A stretch of DNA of 55,632 bases from assembly GCA_029067085.1 (NCBI GenBank), contig JAIEFE010000015.1:1-55632 (forward strand). The letters are read 5' to 3'. Below are positions 1 to 8,357 of this stretch, piece after piece. The notes under the pieces were generated by a model. It had not been told where the DNA came from. It ran no database searches and worked only from the letters and a program-made list of their open reading frames with translations. Origin of the DNA: Lachnospiraceae bacterium (GTDB taxonomy: Bacteria > Bacillota > Clostridia > Lachnospirales > Lachnospiraceae). Position numbers and translations under genes: made by a program. Numbering within the stretch: the first letter of the stretch is position 1; each line of letters opens with the position of its first letter.

Positions 1-145
1 AAAGATGGTCAATAAGTCTGACCAGATCAAGGGGCTACTCTGTCTGCCTTATTCCTACAATAAACTTACGCTATCAGCGCTTACGTCCCATCTTGACAAC
101 ATGCAATCTATTTGGTGTAATAAACATACTAATGTGAGGTGGATT

Positions 146-892
146 ATGGAACAGTCATTAACCTATGAAAATTTAGTAAATGCATTCCACAATATAGGCA
201 TTGAAAGTGGTACTATCACTGAAGTACACAGTTCTTTAAAAAGTTTCGGTTATGTTGAAGGTGGTGCTGAAACCGTTATCTCAGCATTAAAAGATGTTGT
301 CGGAAGTGACGGCAGTATCTTTATGCCTGCATTACGGTTAAGCCCCGAATTGCCTTTGACAGATGGGGACAAGAAACTTGGCATAACTGTTAAGATTCAA
401 ATACTTCCCGAAGAACGAGAAAGAAGTGCTATGGGAATTATCGCAGATACTTTCCGTATGCAATCTAATACAGTAACGGGCGACGGCATTTTTCAGATTT
501 CAGGTTGGGGCAAGTATGCTGTTGAAGCGGCAAAAGGTGGACTCGATTATGCGATTCATAATAATGGCATGGCTTTACTTTTAGGCGTAGACATATATAA
601 ACTGACTGCTATGCATTATGTTGAAGATGCCATTCCCAATGAAATTAATAAAATGTTTGCTCACGGTGCAGAAGTGAATGAAGTCTATCCGCAAGATGAA
701 TGGATTGTTGAAACAAAACAACCACCCGTAAAGCATTGGTACACAATTCAGAATATGGCATATGAAAAAGGACTTATAAAAGACGGTTATATCGGTAAGT
801 GCAAATATATGTACTTTAACATTTGGGATATAGTAAGTCTGTACAAACAAGAATTAGAAAACAATCCGTATAAATTATACGGTATTGAATAA
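146..892 (+). CDS. AAC(3)-family aminoglycoside N-acetyltransferase-like protein
   Basis: A 248-residue cytoplasmic protein of the antibiotic N-acetyltransferase (AAC(3)) family, whose members transfer acetyl from acetyl-CoA to the 3-amino group of aminoglycosides. Visible family blocks are HSSLKSFG (residues 28-35), followed by the G-G-x-x-T-V-I-x-A-L segment, and LLLGVDIYKLTAMHYVE (about 144-160), which carries the conserved His157 and Glu160. The ATG at 146 is chosen because GAGGTGG lies just upstream; the frame stays open back to position 5 but those residues do not match the family. The central R-x-x-H-P-x-x-S-F block is poorly kept (it reads RMQSNTVTGDGIFQISGWG), so activity on clinical drugs is uncertain. 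It could instead acetylate another amine. AT-rich neighbours suggest accessory DNA. Confidence 0.8.
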   Translation: MEQSLTYENLVNAFHNIGIESGTITEVHSSLKSFGYVEGGAETVISALKDVVGSDGSIFMPALRLSPELPLTDGDKKLGITVKIQILPEERERSAMGIIADTFRMQSNTVTGDGIFQISGWGKYAVEAAKGGLDYAIHNNGMALLLGVDIYKLTAMHYVEDAIPNEINKMFAHGAEVNEVYPQDEWIVETKQPPVKHWYTIQNMAYEKGLIKDGYIGKCKYMYFNIWDIVSLYKQELENNPYKLYGIE

Positions 893-1023
893 ATCGCTAT
901 GGTGCGCTTGTGTATTTAGTTTCCTATCCGGGCATGATATTTTTCTTTCCCTTATTTTTGCCCTGATGAGGGTTCGAAACACGAGGGAAAGGGTAAGGGC
1001 AAGCATTAGAGGTTAAGAAACTT

Positions 1024-1302
1024 ATGGATAATACCAAGAAAATAAAAAGCGAATCATATCTCTGCCTAACACTCAATGCGGCTATATTAGCTGGAATTAT
1101 TATTTTGTTCACAGGTATATACTATTGCGTAATTAAGGCAGGTATCCCTTATCAAGACCCGCCATTAGAGTTACAAATACAATATGCCATCAATATGGGG
1201 ATTGGCGGCATACTTGTAAAGGAGGGTTTTCTGATTTTCATATGTGGAGGAATTGTCCGTTGTCTTTTTGGATTGGTATTGAAGAAAAAGCAAAAGAAGT
1301 AA
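1024..1302 (+). CDS. Small two-helix membrane protein, unknown function
   Basis: A 92-residue protein with two clear hydrophobic segments (about residues 15-38 and 62-84) and a basic C-terminal tail (LKKKQKK). Between the helices is a GIPYQDPP stretch, which I have the impression of seeing in small unassigned Clostridia membrane proteins. No catalytic or binding motif is visible. It follows the AAC(3)-like gene on the same strand after about 130 bases. The upstream purine-rich match is weak (AGAGGTTAAG), so the start is only moderately supported. A role in the membrane is inferred from hydropathy alone. Confidence 0.55.
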   Translation: MDNTKKIKSESYLCLTLNAAILAGIIILFTGIYYCVIKAGIPYQDPPLELQIQYAINMGIGGILVKEGFLIFICGGIVRCLFGLVLKKKQKK

Positions 1303-1502
1303 AATTCAAGTTTATCTAAGGAATCATCCCTAAATTATTTACACTTTTTTAGAACATCAAATCATGTATATAAAGCATGCTCGGAGTTATAAAGTTGTAT
1401 TTAATTTAAGAATGGTTCCTTACACAAAGAGCCTGCTTCCGCTGTTTTCATTTGTCTTAGTCAGGAAGAAATTGACGCAAGCAAGCTCAAAATTGAAAGT
1501 TG

Positions 1503-2075
1503 TCATTCTATTGCAACAAGGTCTGTTCTTTCATAGCGATTATGTCCTTGTAATCGCTTTTTATATTTCCAACACTTAATTGCTTCCTCTAAAGATCTTC
1601 CTTTATTGTCTGCAAAAAAATCTCGAATATAAGTATTGTACTCGAACTGCTTATCAATTTTTGTCTTCTCTTTTTTCTTATCCTCAAGAATTTGGTGATA
1701 AGCTGCAATTGCTTCTTTATAAGTTTTTCCCGTATTGTTTTTTAACCATTTTTGAAAAGCTACATTGAATGAAAAACCACATCCAATATGTTCTTTAAAA
1801 AATGCTCTATGTCTTTCTGAACAGACAAAGTTTGCTTCAATTTTTGTATCTGGACTAATGGTAGTTATTGCTGTTGTTTTTTTCCTTGCCGTTGAAGCAG
1901 ACAATATTTTGCCTGTATCAAGAAAATAAGCAATCCTATCTGATATTTCTATTTTCCCGCCTGAAACAGGAATACCATTTTCTCTGCAAAAGTTTACTAA
2001 TTCCTCTTTCAAATAATAGTAATCACGAAATGTTTTACTATCTAAATTCCTATCTAAAACAGGTCTATCATTCAT
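1503..2075 (-). CDS. SAP-like / DUF6434 domain protein
   Basis: A 190-residue soluble, lysine-rich protein. Residues about 24-58 form a helix-extension-helix of the SAP type (LVNFCRENGIPVSGGKIEIS), a fold usually linked with nucleic acid binding. The stretch after about residue 75 (the segment with FVCSERHRAFFKEHIGCGFSFN) matches what is usually called DUF6434. The C-terminus is a mix of short helices ending in a basic segment. TAAAGGAG lies 7 bases before the ATG, supporting the start. It stands alone on the minus strand, with the lipoprotein gene just upstream in the same direction. Function is not known; nucleic-acid binding is an inference from the SAP-like part. Confidence 0.65.
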   Translation of the reverse strand: MNDRPVLDRNLDSKTFRDYYYLKEELVNFCRENGIPVSGGKIEISDRIAYFLDTGKILSASTARKKTTAITTISPDTKIEANFVCSERHRAFFKEHIGCGFSFNVAFQKWLKNNTGKTYKEAIAAYHQILEDKKKEKTKIDKQFEYNTYIRDFFADNKGRSLEEAIKCWKYKKRLQGHNRYERTDLVAIE

Positions 2076-2151
2076 ATATATACTCCTTTACTACTACACA
2101 TCAAATTCAGATTCGTTGCTTTATTTCGCTTTCCAATAAATTTAAATTTGT

Positions 2152-2505
2152 CTAATATTCAAAAGTAATTGATTCTTGATAGTCAGTAGTTTGAGTATGC
2201 AACTCTAATTTTTTATCTTTTTCAATAGTAAATTTATTTTCTTTGGAAATTAAACTACTTGTATTGGTCAACCCATACTGATTTACTTTAATACTAACTT
2301 CATTATCATTAATATCTGTTATTTTAAATTCATATTCATTCCCTATTAAAGAATAAGTTAATATCTTCCCGACTTTAATCTCTATACTATTAGTATTATC
2401 ATTTAAAGTAACATTTATAGTAGTAGATTTATCTGTTTTCCCACATGCCATAATTCCTAATGCAACAACTCCGAAAAGTAAAAAGGCTAATAATGTCTTT
2501 TTCAT
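2152..2505 (-). CDS. Small predicted lipoprotein
   Basis: A 117-residue secreted lipoprotein. The N-terminus MKKTLLAFLLFGVVALGIMAC is a lipoprotein signal peptide: basic start, hydrophobic core and a lipobox ending in Cys. The mature part starts GKTDKSTT and is a beta-rich sequence of about 95 residues with no family I recognise. The ATG at 2505 is preferred over the TTG two codons upstream because GGAGG sits 7 bases before it. Probably anchored to the outer face of the membrane. Confidence 0.65.
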   Translation of the reverse strand: MKKTLLAFLLFGVVALGIMACGKTDKSTTINVTLNDNTNSIEIKVGKILTYSLIGNEYEFKITDINDNEVSIKVNQYGLTNTSSLISKENKFTIEKDKKLELHTQTTDYQESITFEY

Positions 2506-2670
2506 AATCAATCCTCCGTTTCAACAAATTATTGTTTTTAAAAAAAGTTTTTTACCACATAAATAGTCTATAATCGTTTCGACTAATATATGAGGTACTC
2601 TCTTTTTATTCTGTTCTGTTTGATTTATACAATTTGTCTCTGTTAATCGTAACATCTGTATTGTAGTAAT

Positions 2671-2769
2671 CTAAAATTCTATATTTTCTTGACTTTCATT
2701 AAGATTACATAACGAATAAAAAGAACCTTTTGAAATATTGGCACCTTTTGTAATTTCTTCAATTGTAAA
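2671..2769 (-). pseudogene. TetR-type helix-turn-helix fragment fused to GH32 remnant
   Basis: The last 30 or so residues of an open frame read TIEEITKGANISKGSFYSL, which is the recognition helix region of TetR-family repressors (usual form T-x-x-E-I-x-x-x-A-x-I-S-K-G-S-F-Y). The frame stops soon after, so the ligand-binding domain is absent, and the residues before it belong to a GH32 enzyme. This is a junction of two broken genes, not a functional regulator. Confidence 0.6.
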
Positions 2770-2946
2770 GTTGTTTCCCTCTTTCCAAATTTTAGGATCC
2801 CTGAAATCCATACCTGATAATCCCTCTGGAAGCTCCTCCCATTTCACAAAATCATCGGAAACAAAATGTCCCCAGTGCAAAGGTCCCCCAAACACTGCTA
2901 TATGGATGATACTGATAAAATAAGTGAATTCTGCACTGATAAATGG

Positions 2947-2954
2947 AAAATACA
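2947..2954. repeat. 8-bp target-site duplication, left copy
   Basis: AAAATACA directly outside the left inverted repeat; identical to 3530-3537. Confidence 0.85.
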
Positions 2955-2982
2955 CTCCCTTTTACTTTTCGTGTTGATAAAT
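2955..2982. repeat. Left terminal inverted repeat of 575-bp element
   Basis: Begins CTCCCTTTTAC and ends GTTGATAAAT; pairs with 3502-3529 with one mismatch (T versus A at the 14th base). Confidence 0.85.
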
Positions 2983-3043
2983 GTCCCATGAAATATTTCT
3001 TTCGTCAGACTGACAGATAAATACCGATTGTTCAGCAGTAACT

Positions 3044-3409
3044 TCATAACTCATACAGTAAATAGGTTTTGAACGCACCATACTGTTTTATCAATTTCTG
3101 GTCCTTACTCGAAAGCGTTTGATTTGGAAAATTGGCAACCAACGAACAGAGGTAAAGATAATTTGGACTGTATCTTTGAGAAAAGCCTTCTCGCCCAAAT
3201 TTCCCCTGTATTCGATCAAATTCATACTGTATTTGGCTGGTAGTATCGCAGTCAGCCAGCTTTTCCACCATATCTAAACACTCTTTGCAGGTGTTGTCAA
3301 TGATGGACTTCGCTGTATTGGTTACTACGAAAAGCCACTGGTCTAAATTTGTCAGTTCCTTTGGCCTGGCTATCAATTCTGCTTTCATTTTTGCATATAG
3401 TTCTTCCAT
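3044..3409 (-). CDS. Passenger protein of the 575-bp element, unknown
   Basis: A 121-residue soluble, mostly helical protein lying wholly inside the inverted-repeat element. The ATG at 3409 follows GAGGT at a spacing of 6; an in-frame ATG four codons upstream lacks this. Three cysteines (in the segments NTCKECL and LADCDT) fall within 18 residues and a late one is in YLCSLVANFP. I recognise no family, no DDE or HUH transposase signature, and no helix-turn-helix. Its position makes it either a cargo gene or an accessory factor for the element's movement; the sequence does not say which. Confidence 0.55.
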   Translation of the reverse strand: MEELYAKMKAELIARPKELTNLDQWLFVVTNTAKSIIDNTCKECLDMVEKLADCDTTSQIQYEFDRIQGKFGREGFSQRYSPNYLYLCSLVANFPNQTLSSKDQKLIKQYGAFKTYLLYEL

Positions 3410-3501
3410 ATTGTACCTCATAAATCCTGATTTGTCGCACTGATCATATTACATCCAATTTTCGATTTCAATCCACGATTGGTAAAATCGCCGATGCCTA
3501 A

Positions 3502-3529
3502 ATTTATCAACACGATAAGTAAAAGGGAG
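3502..3529. repeat. Right terminal inverted repeat of 575-bp element
   Basis: Reads outward to GGGAG and pairs with 2955-2982. It is followed at once by the second copy of the 8-bp duplication (3530-3537). Confidence 0.85.
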
Positions 3530-3673
3530 AAAATACATTGGGATCGTTCATCCATCCCACTGGTGCAGTAACATGAAATATCGGCTTTTCTCTTTGATCA
3601 ATGCGATTTTGTTTCTGATACCGATTTGCCTTCTCAAATTTTGTCATACGAATCCTCCATCTATCATTAGCTC

Positions 3674-4033
3674 TTAGTTTTTCCATACAATTCTTATATG
3701 TGGATAAGCAATGGCCATGACCATAAACAACATAACACAAAAAATAACGGTAACTACCACCCAGTTCTTGACACCTTTCATTTCCTGAACTGCCATCTCA
3801 TATTTTCTAGTGCTAACGAAAGGAATTAACCCACAAAACAGACCGCCTAACACACCAACACATAGCATTTGAACATTCCTGCAAATAATCAATAGTACAA
3901 GGTCAATCAAGATCCCTGCCCTAATTACGTATTTCCGGTTCTTTCCCTCTAAGAATATACAGACAAACAGCCAGATTGCGGCAACAATTATCCCACCCTC
4001 TAAGATAATATCGCTTAAATTTGTTCGCTCCAT
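3674..4033 (-). CDS. Small integral membrane protein, unknown
   Basis: A 119-residue protein with about four hydrophobic segments (residues roughly 9-28, 37-50, 54-71 and 91-112) separated by short basic loops (GKNRK, STRKYE). No substrate motif or known family is apparent. GAGGGA lies about 9 bases before the ATG. The disrupted GH32 gene starts 26 bases after its stop on the same strand, so the two were probably co-transcribed. A link with sucrose metabolism is possible but unsupported by the sequence of this protein. Confidence 0.6.
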   Translation of the reverse strand: MERTNLSDIILEGGIIVAAIWLFVCIFLEGKNRKYVIRAGILIDLVLLIICRNVQMLCVGVLGGLFCGLIPFVSTRKYEMAVQEMKGVKNWVVVTVIFCVMLFMVMAIAYPHIRIVWKN

Positions 4034-4681
4034 CTATACTTCCCTCATTTCACCAAGCGAATTTTATGATTTCGTAATAATAGCAATAGCACATGGCATT
4101 CTTCCTGTAATAACAACGTATTCCACATTGCTATACCCTGCATTTTAACTGCAGCAATAAATAAGTGTCTGAACTATCTCATCGCTTATATTGTACACAT
4201 AATAGTGTCCAAAAGTCAGTACTTAACTAAAAAACAGCCGGAACAGATGCATATACATCTGACCGACTGCATAACTTAGGCATTCTGTTCGTATTCGTAT
4301 GTTTACTTCCTATGAACGTTATCAGACCTCACTTTTTTTTCAGCCAAGTACAACATATATTGTACACCGATAACCGTTGTTTTGCAACCCCTTACAGATA
4401 CACACAGCCGCTCCATGTGTATCATCATCGACGCGCTGATGGATGCTGTCATGGAGTATTTCCATATCACCGAAGCCCAGCAGGAGGAATTTACTGCCAG
4501 ATTTATCCAACGCCTTCCTAAGTATATGCAGGAGGCTCTGGAACGGGAAGAAATAGCGGTATGAGGATATTTTTCGGGCTAAAATATTGATTTTTCAATG
4601 CGCGACTCCAATTTTTGATGTGGGAAGTTTGAGTTATTTGAGCTATTCTAATTACATACCTTTTTCACAATCACTTCCTCA
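4034..4681. other. Low-coding 648-base gap
   Basis: No complete gene is convincing here. It holds a possible protein fragment (4415-4564) and a small dyad, CAGATG...CATCTG, near 4242-4260 followed on the minus strand by a T-rich stretch. No upstream minus-strand gene ends close enough for this to be a confident terminator. Confidence 0.5.
4415..4564 (+). pseudogene. Possible fragment of a helical protein
   Basis: A 49-residue frame (MCIIIDALMDAVMEYFHITE onward, ending EALEREEIAV) has protein-like composition: an amphipathic helix pair with many Glu and Gln. There is no ribosome site before any start codon in this frame. It may be the 3' end of a lost gene. Family unknown. Confidence 0.25.
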
Positions 4682-5737
4682 TCACTCACAAAATGCGATC
4701 ATCATATCCGGATCGTTTTCCATTGGCACAAGAATGTATTTTTTATCTGCATTGTAAATAAAATCCGTTTTCATTACCATGTCTTCTATATGCGCATCTA
4801 ATTCCATGGAATAGTAATCATCCGTATCTCGCTTCTTTGCAGGCAGTTGTTCTATATCACTGGTTCTTGCCGTATAGAAATATTTCTCTTTATCTAATAA
4901 ATAGAAACATCTGAAATACTCTTGATCACTTTCCTCTTCCGTCACATTATCCGCGCCAATCTTCTCAAAAAACTGTGCAAGAAACGCCTCGTATTCCTCT
5001 TGTGTACTGTCTACTGAGACCAATTCCTTGGGACGGTGCGGTTCAATAAGAGGCTCCTTTACTGTCGCATAATACTCGTTGAGAGCCTCCTGGATTCGAA
5101 ACAGCTCCGTCACTTCTTTCATATCAAGTTCCAGCAGGTCGATCATATCCTGAAGAGTCCCTTCCCTTACATCTTCATCTGTAATCCCAAAAATTTCCGT
5201 TAGAAACTCCGGTGTAACTGTCTGCAACTGCCCTTGGCCTGAAAGATACTCTCCACCACATATTTGATTGCACCAACCAATAAACTCTTCCCAGTCTTCT
5301 GGGAAATTATCATAGCATCTGCGATAAATACTTTCTTCGTTTCCTTCTGCATCAATATATCTGCATATCACATAACAGGCAAGGTTGTCACCCTTTTCCA
5401 TTTCCGGAAGACTCTTAATGTATTCTACATAATACTCAAATCCATTCTCCCGCCCTTTAAGTTCCTCGGGCGGAATGTTATCTGTAAAGTCAAACAGTCC
5501 ACTTCTTATACTTCCGTCTGAATCTGCTGTAAATGCATAATAGTAATAGGGATATGAAATATGATAAATCTGCTCCGGATTTACTGCATTTGAATACACT
5601 TCGAGACTTTTTAAATAAATTTCATCTTCCAATGTAATGTCATTTTCCCCGCCATCGCCACTTTTAGTACTACATCCGTTCAACACAAACACAAGTAATA
5701 AAACGATGATGCTGACTATTTTGTATACTTTTTTCAT
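4682..5737 (-). CDS. Predicted secreted lipoprotein, acidic, unknown
   Basis: A 351-residue lipoprotein starting MKKVYKIVSIIVLLLVFVLNGC: positively charged start, hydrophobic core and lipobox with Cys at residue 22. The mature protein is strongly acidic (many Glu and Asp) and rich in aromatic residues, including YPYYYYAF. No catalytic motif or family was recognised. The ATG at 5737 is preferred because the signal peptide then begins normally; an in-frame start 11 codons upstream would put MFVPWKVVVKI before it. Upstream signals are weak (GGTGAAA). It is isolated from its neighbours by gaps of more than 200 bases on each side. Probably membrane-anchored on the outside. Confidence 0.65.
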   Translation of the reverse strand: MKKVYKIVSIIVLLLVFVLNGCSTKSGDGGENDITLEDEIYLKSLEVYSNAVNPEQIYHISYPYYYYAFTADSDGSIRSGLFDFTDNIPPEELKGRENGFEYYVEYIKSLPEMEKGDNLACYVICRYIDAEGNEESIYRRCYDNFPEDWEEFIGWCNQICGGEYLSGQGQLQTVTPEFLTEIFGITDEDVREGTLQDMIDLLELDMKEVTELFRIQEALNEYYATVKEPLIEPHRPKELVSVDSTQEEYEAFLAQFFEKIGADNVTEEESDQEYFRCFYLLDKEKYFYTARTSDIEQLPAKKRDTDDYYSMELDAHIEDMVMKTDFIYNADKKYILVPMENDPDMMIAFCE

Positions 5738-6008
5738 AATTTTCACCACTACTTTCCAAGGCACAAACAAGTTGTGAAAGTTTTGTCAAATTCTTTCACT
5801 CTTAATGTCCTCGTAAAAAAAATATTGCAGCAATAACTTAACTTGAATTCCCCAACCTATTTGGTAACTACATTGGGATAGTGTATCCCTCTTTCTTTTC
5901 GTTTGATTCTCTCCATGTTCTGATCATAGCATAGAAATTCTTAACAAGTCTTTAACTCCTGACGGAACAAAAACGATATTGATTTGTTGACAGGAAGTTG
6001 TTTCTGCT

Positions 6009-8357
6009 TTATCTGCCGGAGATCGTATCCACAACGGACATATTCCGAATTCTCTTTGCCGGGCTGTAAATTGCAGATAGCAGAGAACCCAGCACCACCA
6101 CCACAATGACACACAGGGGAATTGCCGGAAAATACCATTCCGTCCCCCATCTGAGCGTGACCAGCTTTTCAAAGCAAAACCGGTTTAAAGGCAGTCCTGC
6201 CGCGCAGCCGATCAGCACACCCCATGCTCCATAAGTTATCGCTTCCGCCGCTACCATTTTGAGCATCTGCACACTGTCCATCCCCACTGCGCGCATAGCG
6301 CCGTATTGGCGGAGCCGGGCAGAAACGCTCATGGCAATGCTGTTTGTGATGTGAAAAACAGAGATCAGGGATATCACTCCCAGAAATCCATAGATAAAAA
6401 GCCTGAATGACCAGACAGCTCCTTTCACCTCCTCATTGTTAAGCCGGCGGTCGGAAAAATTCGTATTTTGCCCTCCCATATCACGGATTCTTCGCGCAAT
6501 GTCATCATCGGCGTCCCGCGTCAGTTGAACGTCAACAATGGTATAATCTTTTTGCCCTGTCAGATTTTCAAAGGTTTCCTCGGAGCATATTATGATCTCC
6601 TCCCCATCTGATGCATCAAACGGAGAATAACTTAATATCCCTGAAACGATCAACTGCGCTTCTCCCTCTTCCCGGCTTATCGCCACGCTCTCACCCGCTG
6701 TCAGGGAATCTTCTCCACGGTATACTGCCAGAACGCTTTCCCCTTCCTTCACCCCGGAGAGGGAACCCTCGATCAGCAGATCCTTTGCCCATGCCAGCTG
6801 ATAGGTTTCGTAGGATATCAAACATGCTTGTTTAGAATCAGTCTGGGTTCGGATCGGCACATCATAGGCAAAGCTTCTTCCGTATGCGCGCTTCACTCCG
6901 TCCATTGCCATCAGCTCTTTGGTCAATCCACTGTCTATGGAGCAGGTATTGTCAGAACTTACAATAGAAACATCAGGCGCAGAGGGTTTCAGCGGATTCA
7001 CGGCATGTTTCATAAAATCAACCGCTACCGAGAACGTTAAAAACAGGATGATGCTGAATGCAAACGAGCAGCTCATCAAAATAAAGTTTTTTCGACTGCC
7101 CATCGCATGATGAATGCCCAGTGCCGCTTCTATCCTGTAAAAGCGCGTATCCGCCGCCTTTTTAATCTGCCTCTGCTGTGAGGCATTCCCGGATACAGCC
7201 GTAAGGGGTGATACCCCTGCCGCTTTCTTTGCCGGACTGCCTGCTGCCAGACAAACCGTGATCACACCGATCAAACATCCCATGATCAATCCGATAAAAC
7301 TGATTCCAAAGTACGGCATCCCGCCAAAATAGCTTGGACTTAAAATCCTGAGCAGCGCGCTGAGTATCCATACGATCACCATGCCAAGCAGTGCTCCGGC
7401 CGGTACAGCTGATCTACACCAACACAGCGCCTCTCTTCTTACAAAGCGAACTACCTGCCCGGGAGAAGCACCCAAACAACGGAGCATCCCGAAAAACGCC
7501 GTACGCTGCGCAATGTTGCTGTTTAAGCTGCCTGTTATCATCAATATCCCCGCAACAGAAACCAAAAATGCCAAAATCAGGGCAACCCCGTAAATCGCCA
7601 TCATGCTTACATCCTGGCTCTGTCCTATTGTGGCAAGCAGCAATTCGTTTTTACCGATTCTTTCATCCGATATCTGAAACTGCTTTTGTATTTCTCTGAT
7701 CTCCTTTTGAATATTGCACCACGGGGAAAACTTTACATAGAGAAAGGAATCATGATTATCCTCCGCCCCTGTCAGCGATAATTTTCTGAAATCCTCTGTT
7801 TTCAACACCAGACCATAAACATCCTTCTGTGCCAGCATGGGAATCTGTCCCATAAATCCGGTGATGTGATACACCGTTTGAGAACCGTCAGGCGTCATGA
7901 GCTGAATTTCATCTCCCAGACTGAGGGATAGCCTTTCTCTCATATTTTGATCTATCACCGCACCGCCTTCTTCGGTCGGAAAACGCCCTTCCACAAGCTG
8001 AGCTGTTGGAAAAATCTGCAACGCGCTCTCATCCATTCCGATAATGACTGTTTCCGTACCCTCCACCTGATAATGCATATTGAGCCTGTAATTCAGTGTA
8101 TTATAACGGGTACAGGCAAGTACTTTAGGTCTTTGACTGATCAGCGCAGTCTCTTCATCACGTATGTCGCGAAATCCTGCGTGCCACTCCCCATAGTTTA
8201 TTTTTGCCTGTGTGTTCTGACTGCGTATCTCCATATCCGCCATTCCGAAAATCGCCGTTATCAGAAATACGCTTAGAATAATACACAGCCGAACCATACG
8301 GCTCTGCCTTTTGTGAACCTTCTGGGAGATCGGTACAAGTTCAAGATAATTTTTCAT
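6009..8357 (-). CDS. FtsX-family ABC transporter permease, two FtsX domains
   Basis: A 782-residue membrane protein of the MacB/FtsX permease type. One N-terminal helix (about residues 24-42) leads into a large extracytoplasmic domain. A first FtsX block of three helices follows (about 245-380). After a central helix near 425-445 comes a second extracytoplasmic domain, then a last three-helix FtsX block (about 650-770). The start overlaps the ATPase gene by 17 bases, so the two are translationally coupled and form one transporter. Such permeases in Firmicutes next to an OmpR/kinase pair usually handle antimicrobial peptides, lipids or envelope signals; the substrate here cannot be read from the sequence. 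Confidence 0.85.
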   Translation of the reverse strand: MKNYLELVPISQKVHKRQSRMVRLCIILSVFLITAIFGMADMEIRSQNTQAKINYGEWHAGFRDIRDEETALISQRPKVLACTRYNTLNYRLNMHYQVEGTETVIIGMDESALQIFPTAQLVEGRFPTEEGGAVIDQNMRERLSLSLGDEIQLMTPDGSQTVYHITGFMGQIPMLAQKDVYGLVLKTEDFRKLSLTGAEDNHDSFLYVKFSPWCNIQKEIREIQKQFQISDERIGKNELLLATIGQSQDVSMMAIYGVALILAFLVSVAGILMITGSLNSNIAQRTAFFGMLRCLGASPGQVVRFVRREALCWCRSAVPAGALLGMVIVWILSALLRILSPSYFGGMPYFGISFIGLIMGCLIGVITVCLAAGSPAKKAAGVSPLTAVSGNASQQRQIKKAADTRFYRIEAALGIHHAMGSRKNFILMSCSFAFSIILFLTFSVAVDFMKHAVNPLKPSAPDVSIVSSDNTCSIDSGLTKELMAMDGVKRAYGRSFAYDVPIRTQTDSKQACLISYETYQLAWAKDLLIEGSLSGVKEGESVLAVYRGEDSLTAGESVAISREEGEAQLIVSGILSYSPFDASDGEEIIICSEETFENLTGQKDYTIVDVQLTRDADDDIARRIRDMGGQNTNFSDRRLNNEEVKGAVWSFRLFIYGFLGVISLISVFHITNSIAMSVSARLRQYGAMRAVGMDSVQMLKMVAAEAITYGAWGVLIGCAAGLPLNRFCFEKLVTLRWGTEWYFPAIPLCVIVVVVLGSLLSAIYSPAKRIRNMSVVDTISGR

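Larger units (their letters stand above)
2955..3529. mobile_element. 575-bp non-autonomous insertion element with 28-bp inverted repeats
   Basis: The segment is bounded by inverted repeats at 2955-2982 and 3502-3529 that match at 27 of 28 positions (both begin CTCCCTTTTACTT) and by a perfect 8-bp direct duplication, AAAATACA, at 2947-2954 and 3530-3537. Deleting the element plus one duplication rejoins the interrupted GH32 reading frame exactly. It encodes no transposase; its only plausible gene is the 121-residue frame at 3044-3409. Transposases making 8-bp duplications include IS6, IS66, IS256, ISL3 and IS1595 families, but I do not recognise these ends as any of them. It presumably moved in trans. 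Confidence 0.85.
2773..3647 (-). pseudogene. Disrupted GH32 sucrose-6-phosphate hydrolase gene
   Basis: Remains of a beta-fructofuranosidase (GH32, ScrB/SacA type). The 5' part starts at 3647 after GGAGG and encodes KPIFHVTAPVGWMNDPNVFS, containing the WMNDPN nucleophile motif. It is cut by the element at 2955-3529. Removing the element and one copy of the 8-bp duplication restores the frame into IYQCRIHLFYQYHPYSSVWG, a classic GH32 block. A further lesion follows: a run of five G at 2884-2888 (minus strand) shifts the frame, and GPLHWGHFVSDDFVKWEELP continues one frame over. About 80 residues usually present before the RDPK motif are missing (FRDPKIWKEGN follows directly), and the gene then runs into a TetR fragment. 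At least four lesions make it non-functional. Confidence 0.85.

Noticed and set aside
4237..4270. CAGATG/CATCTG hairpin as a terminator
   Set aside because: The closest minus-strand gene ends more than 400 bases away, and the T run is separated from the stem.
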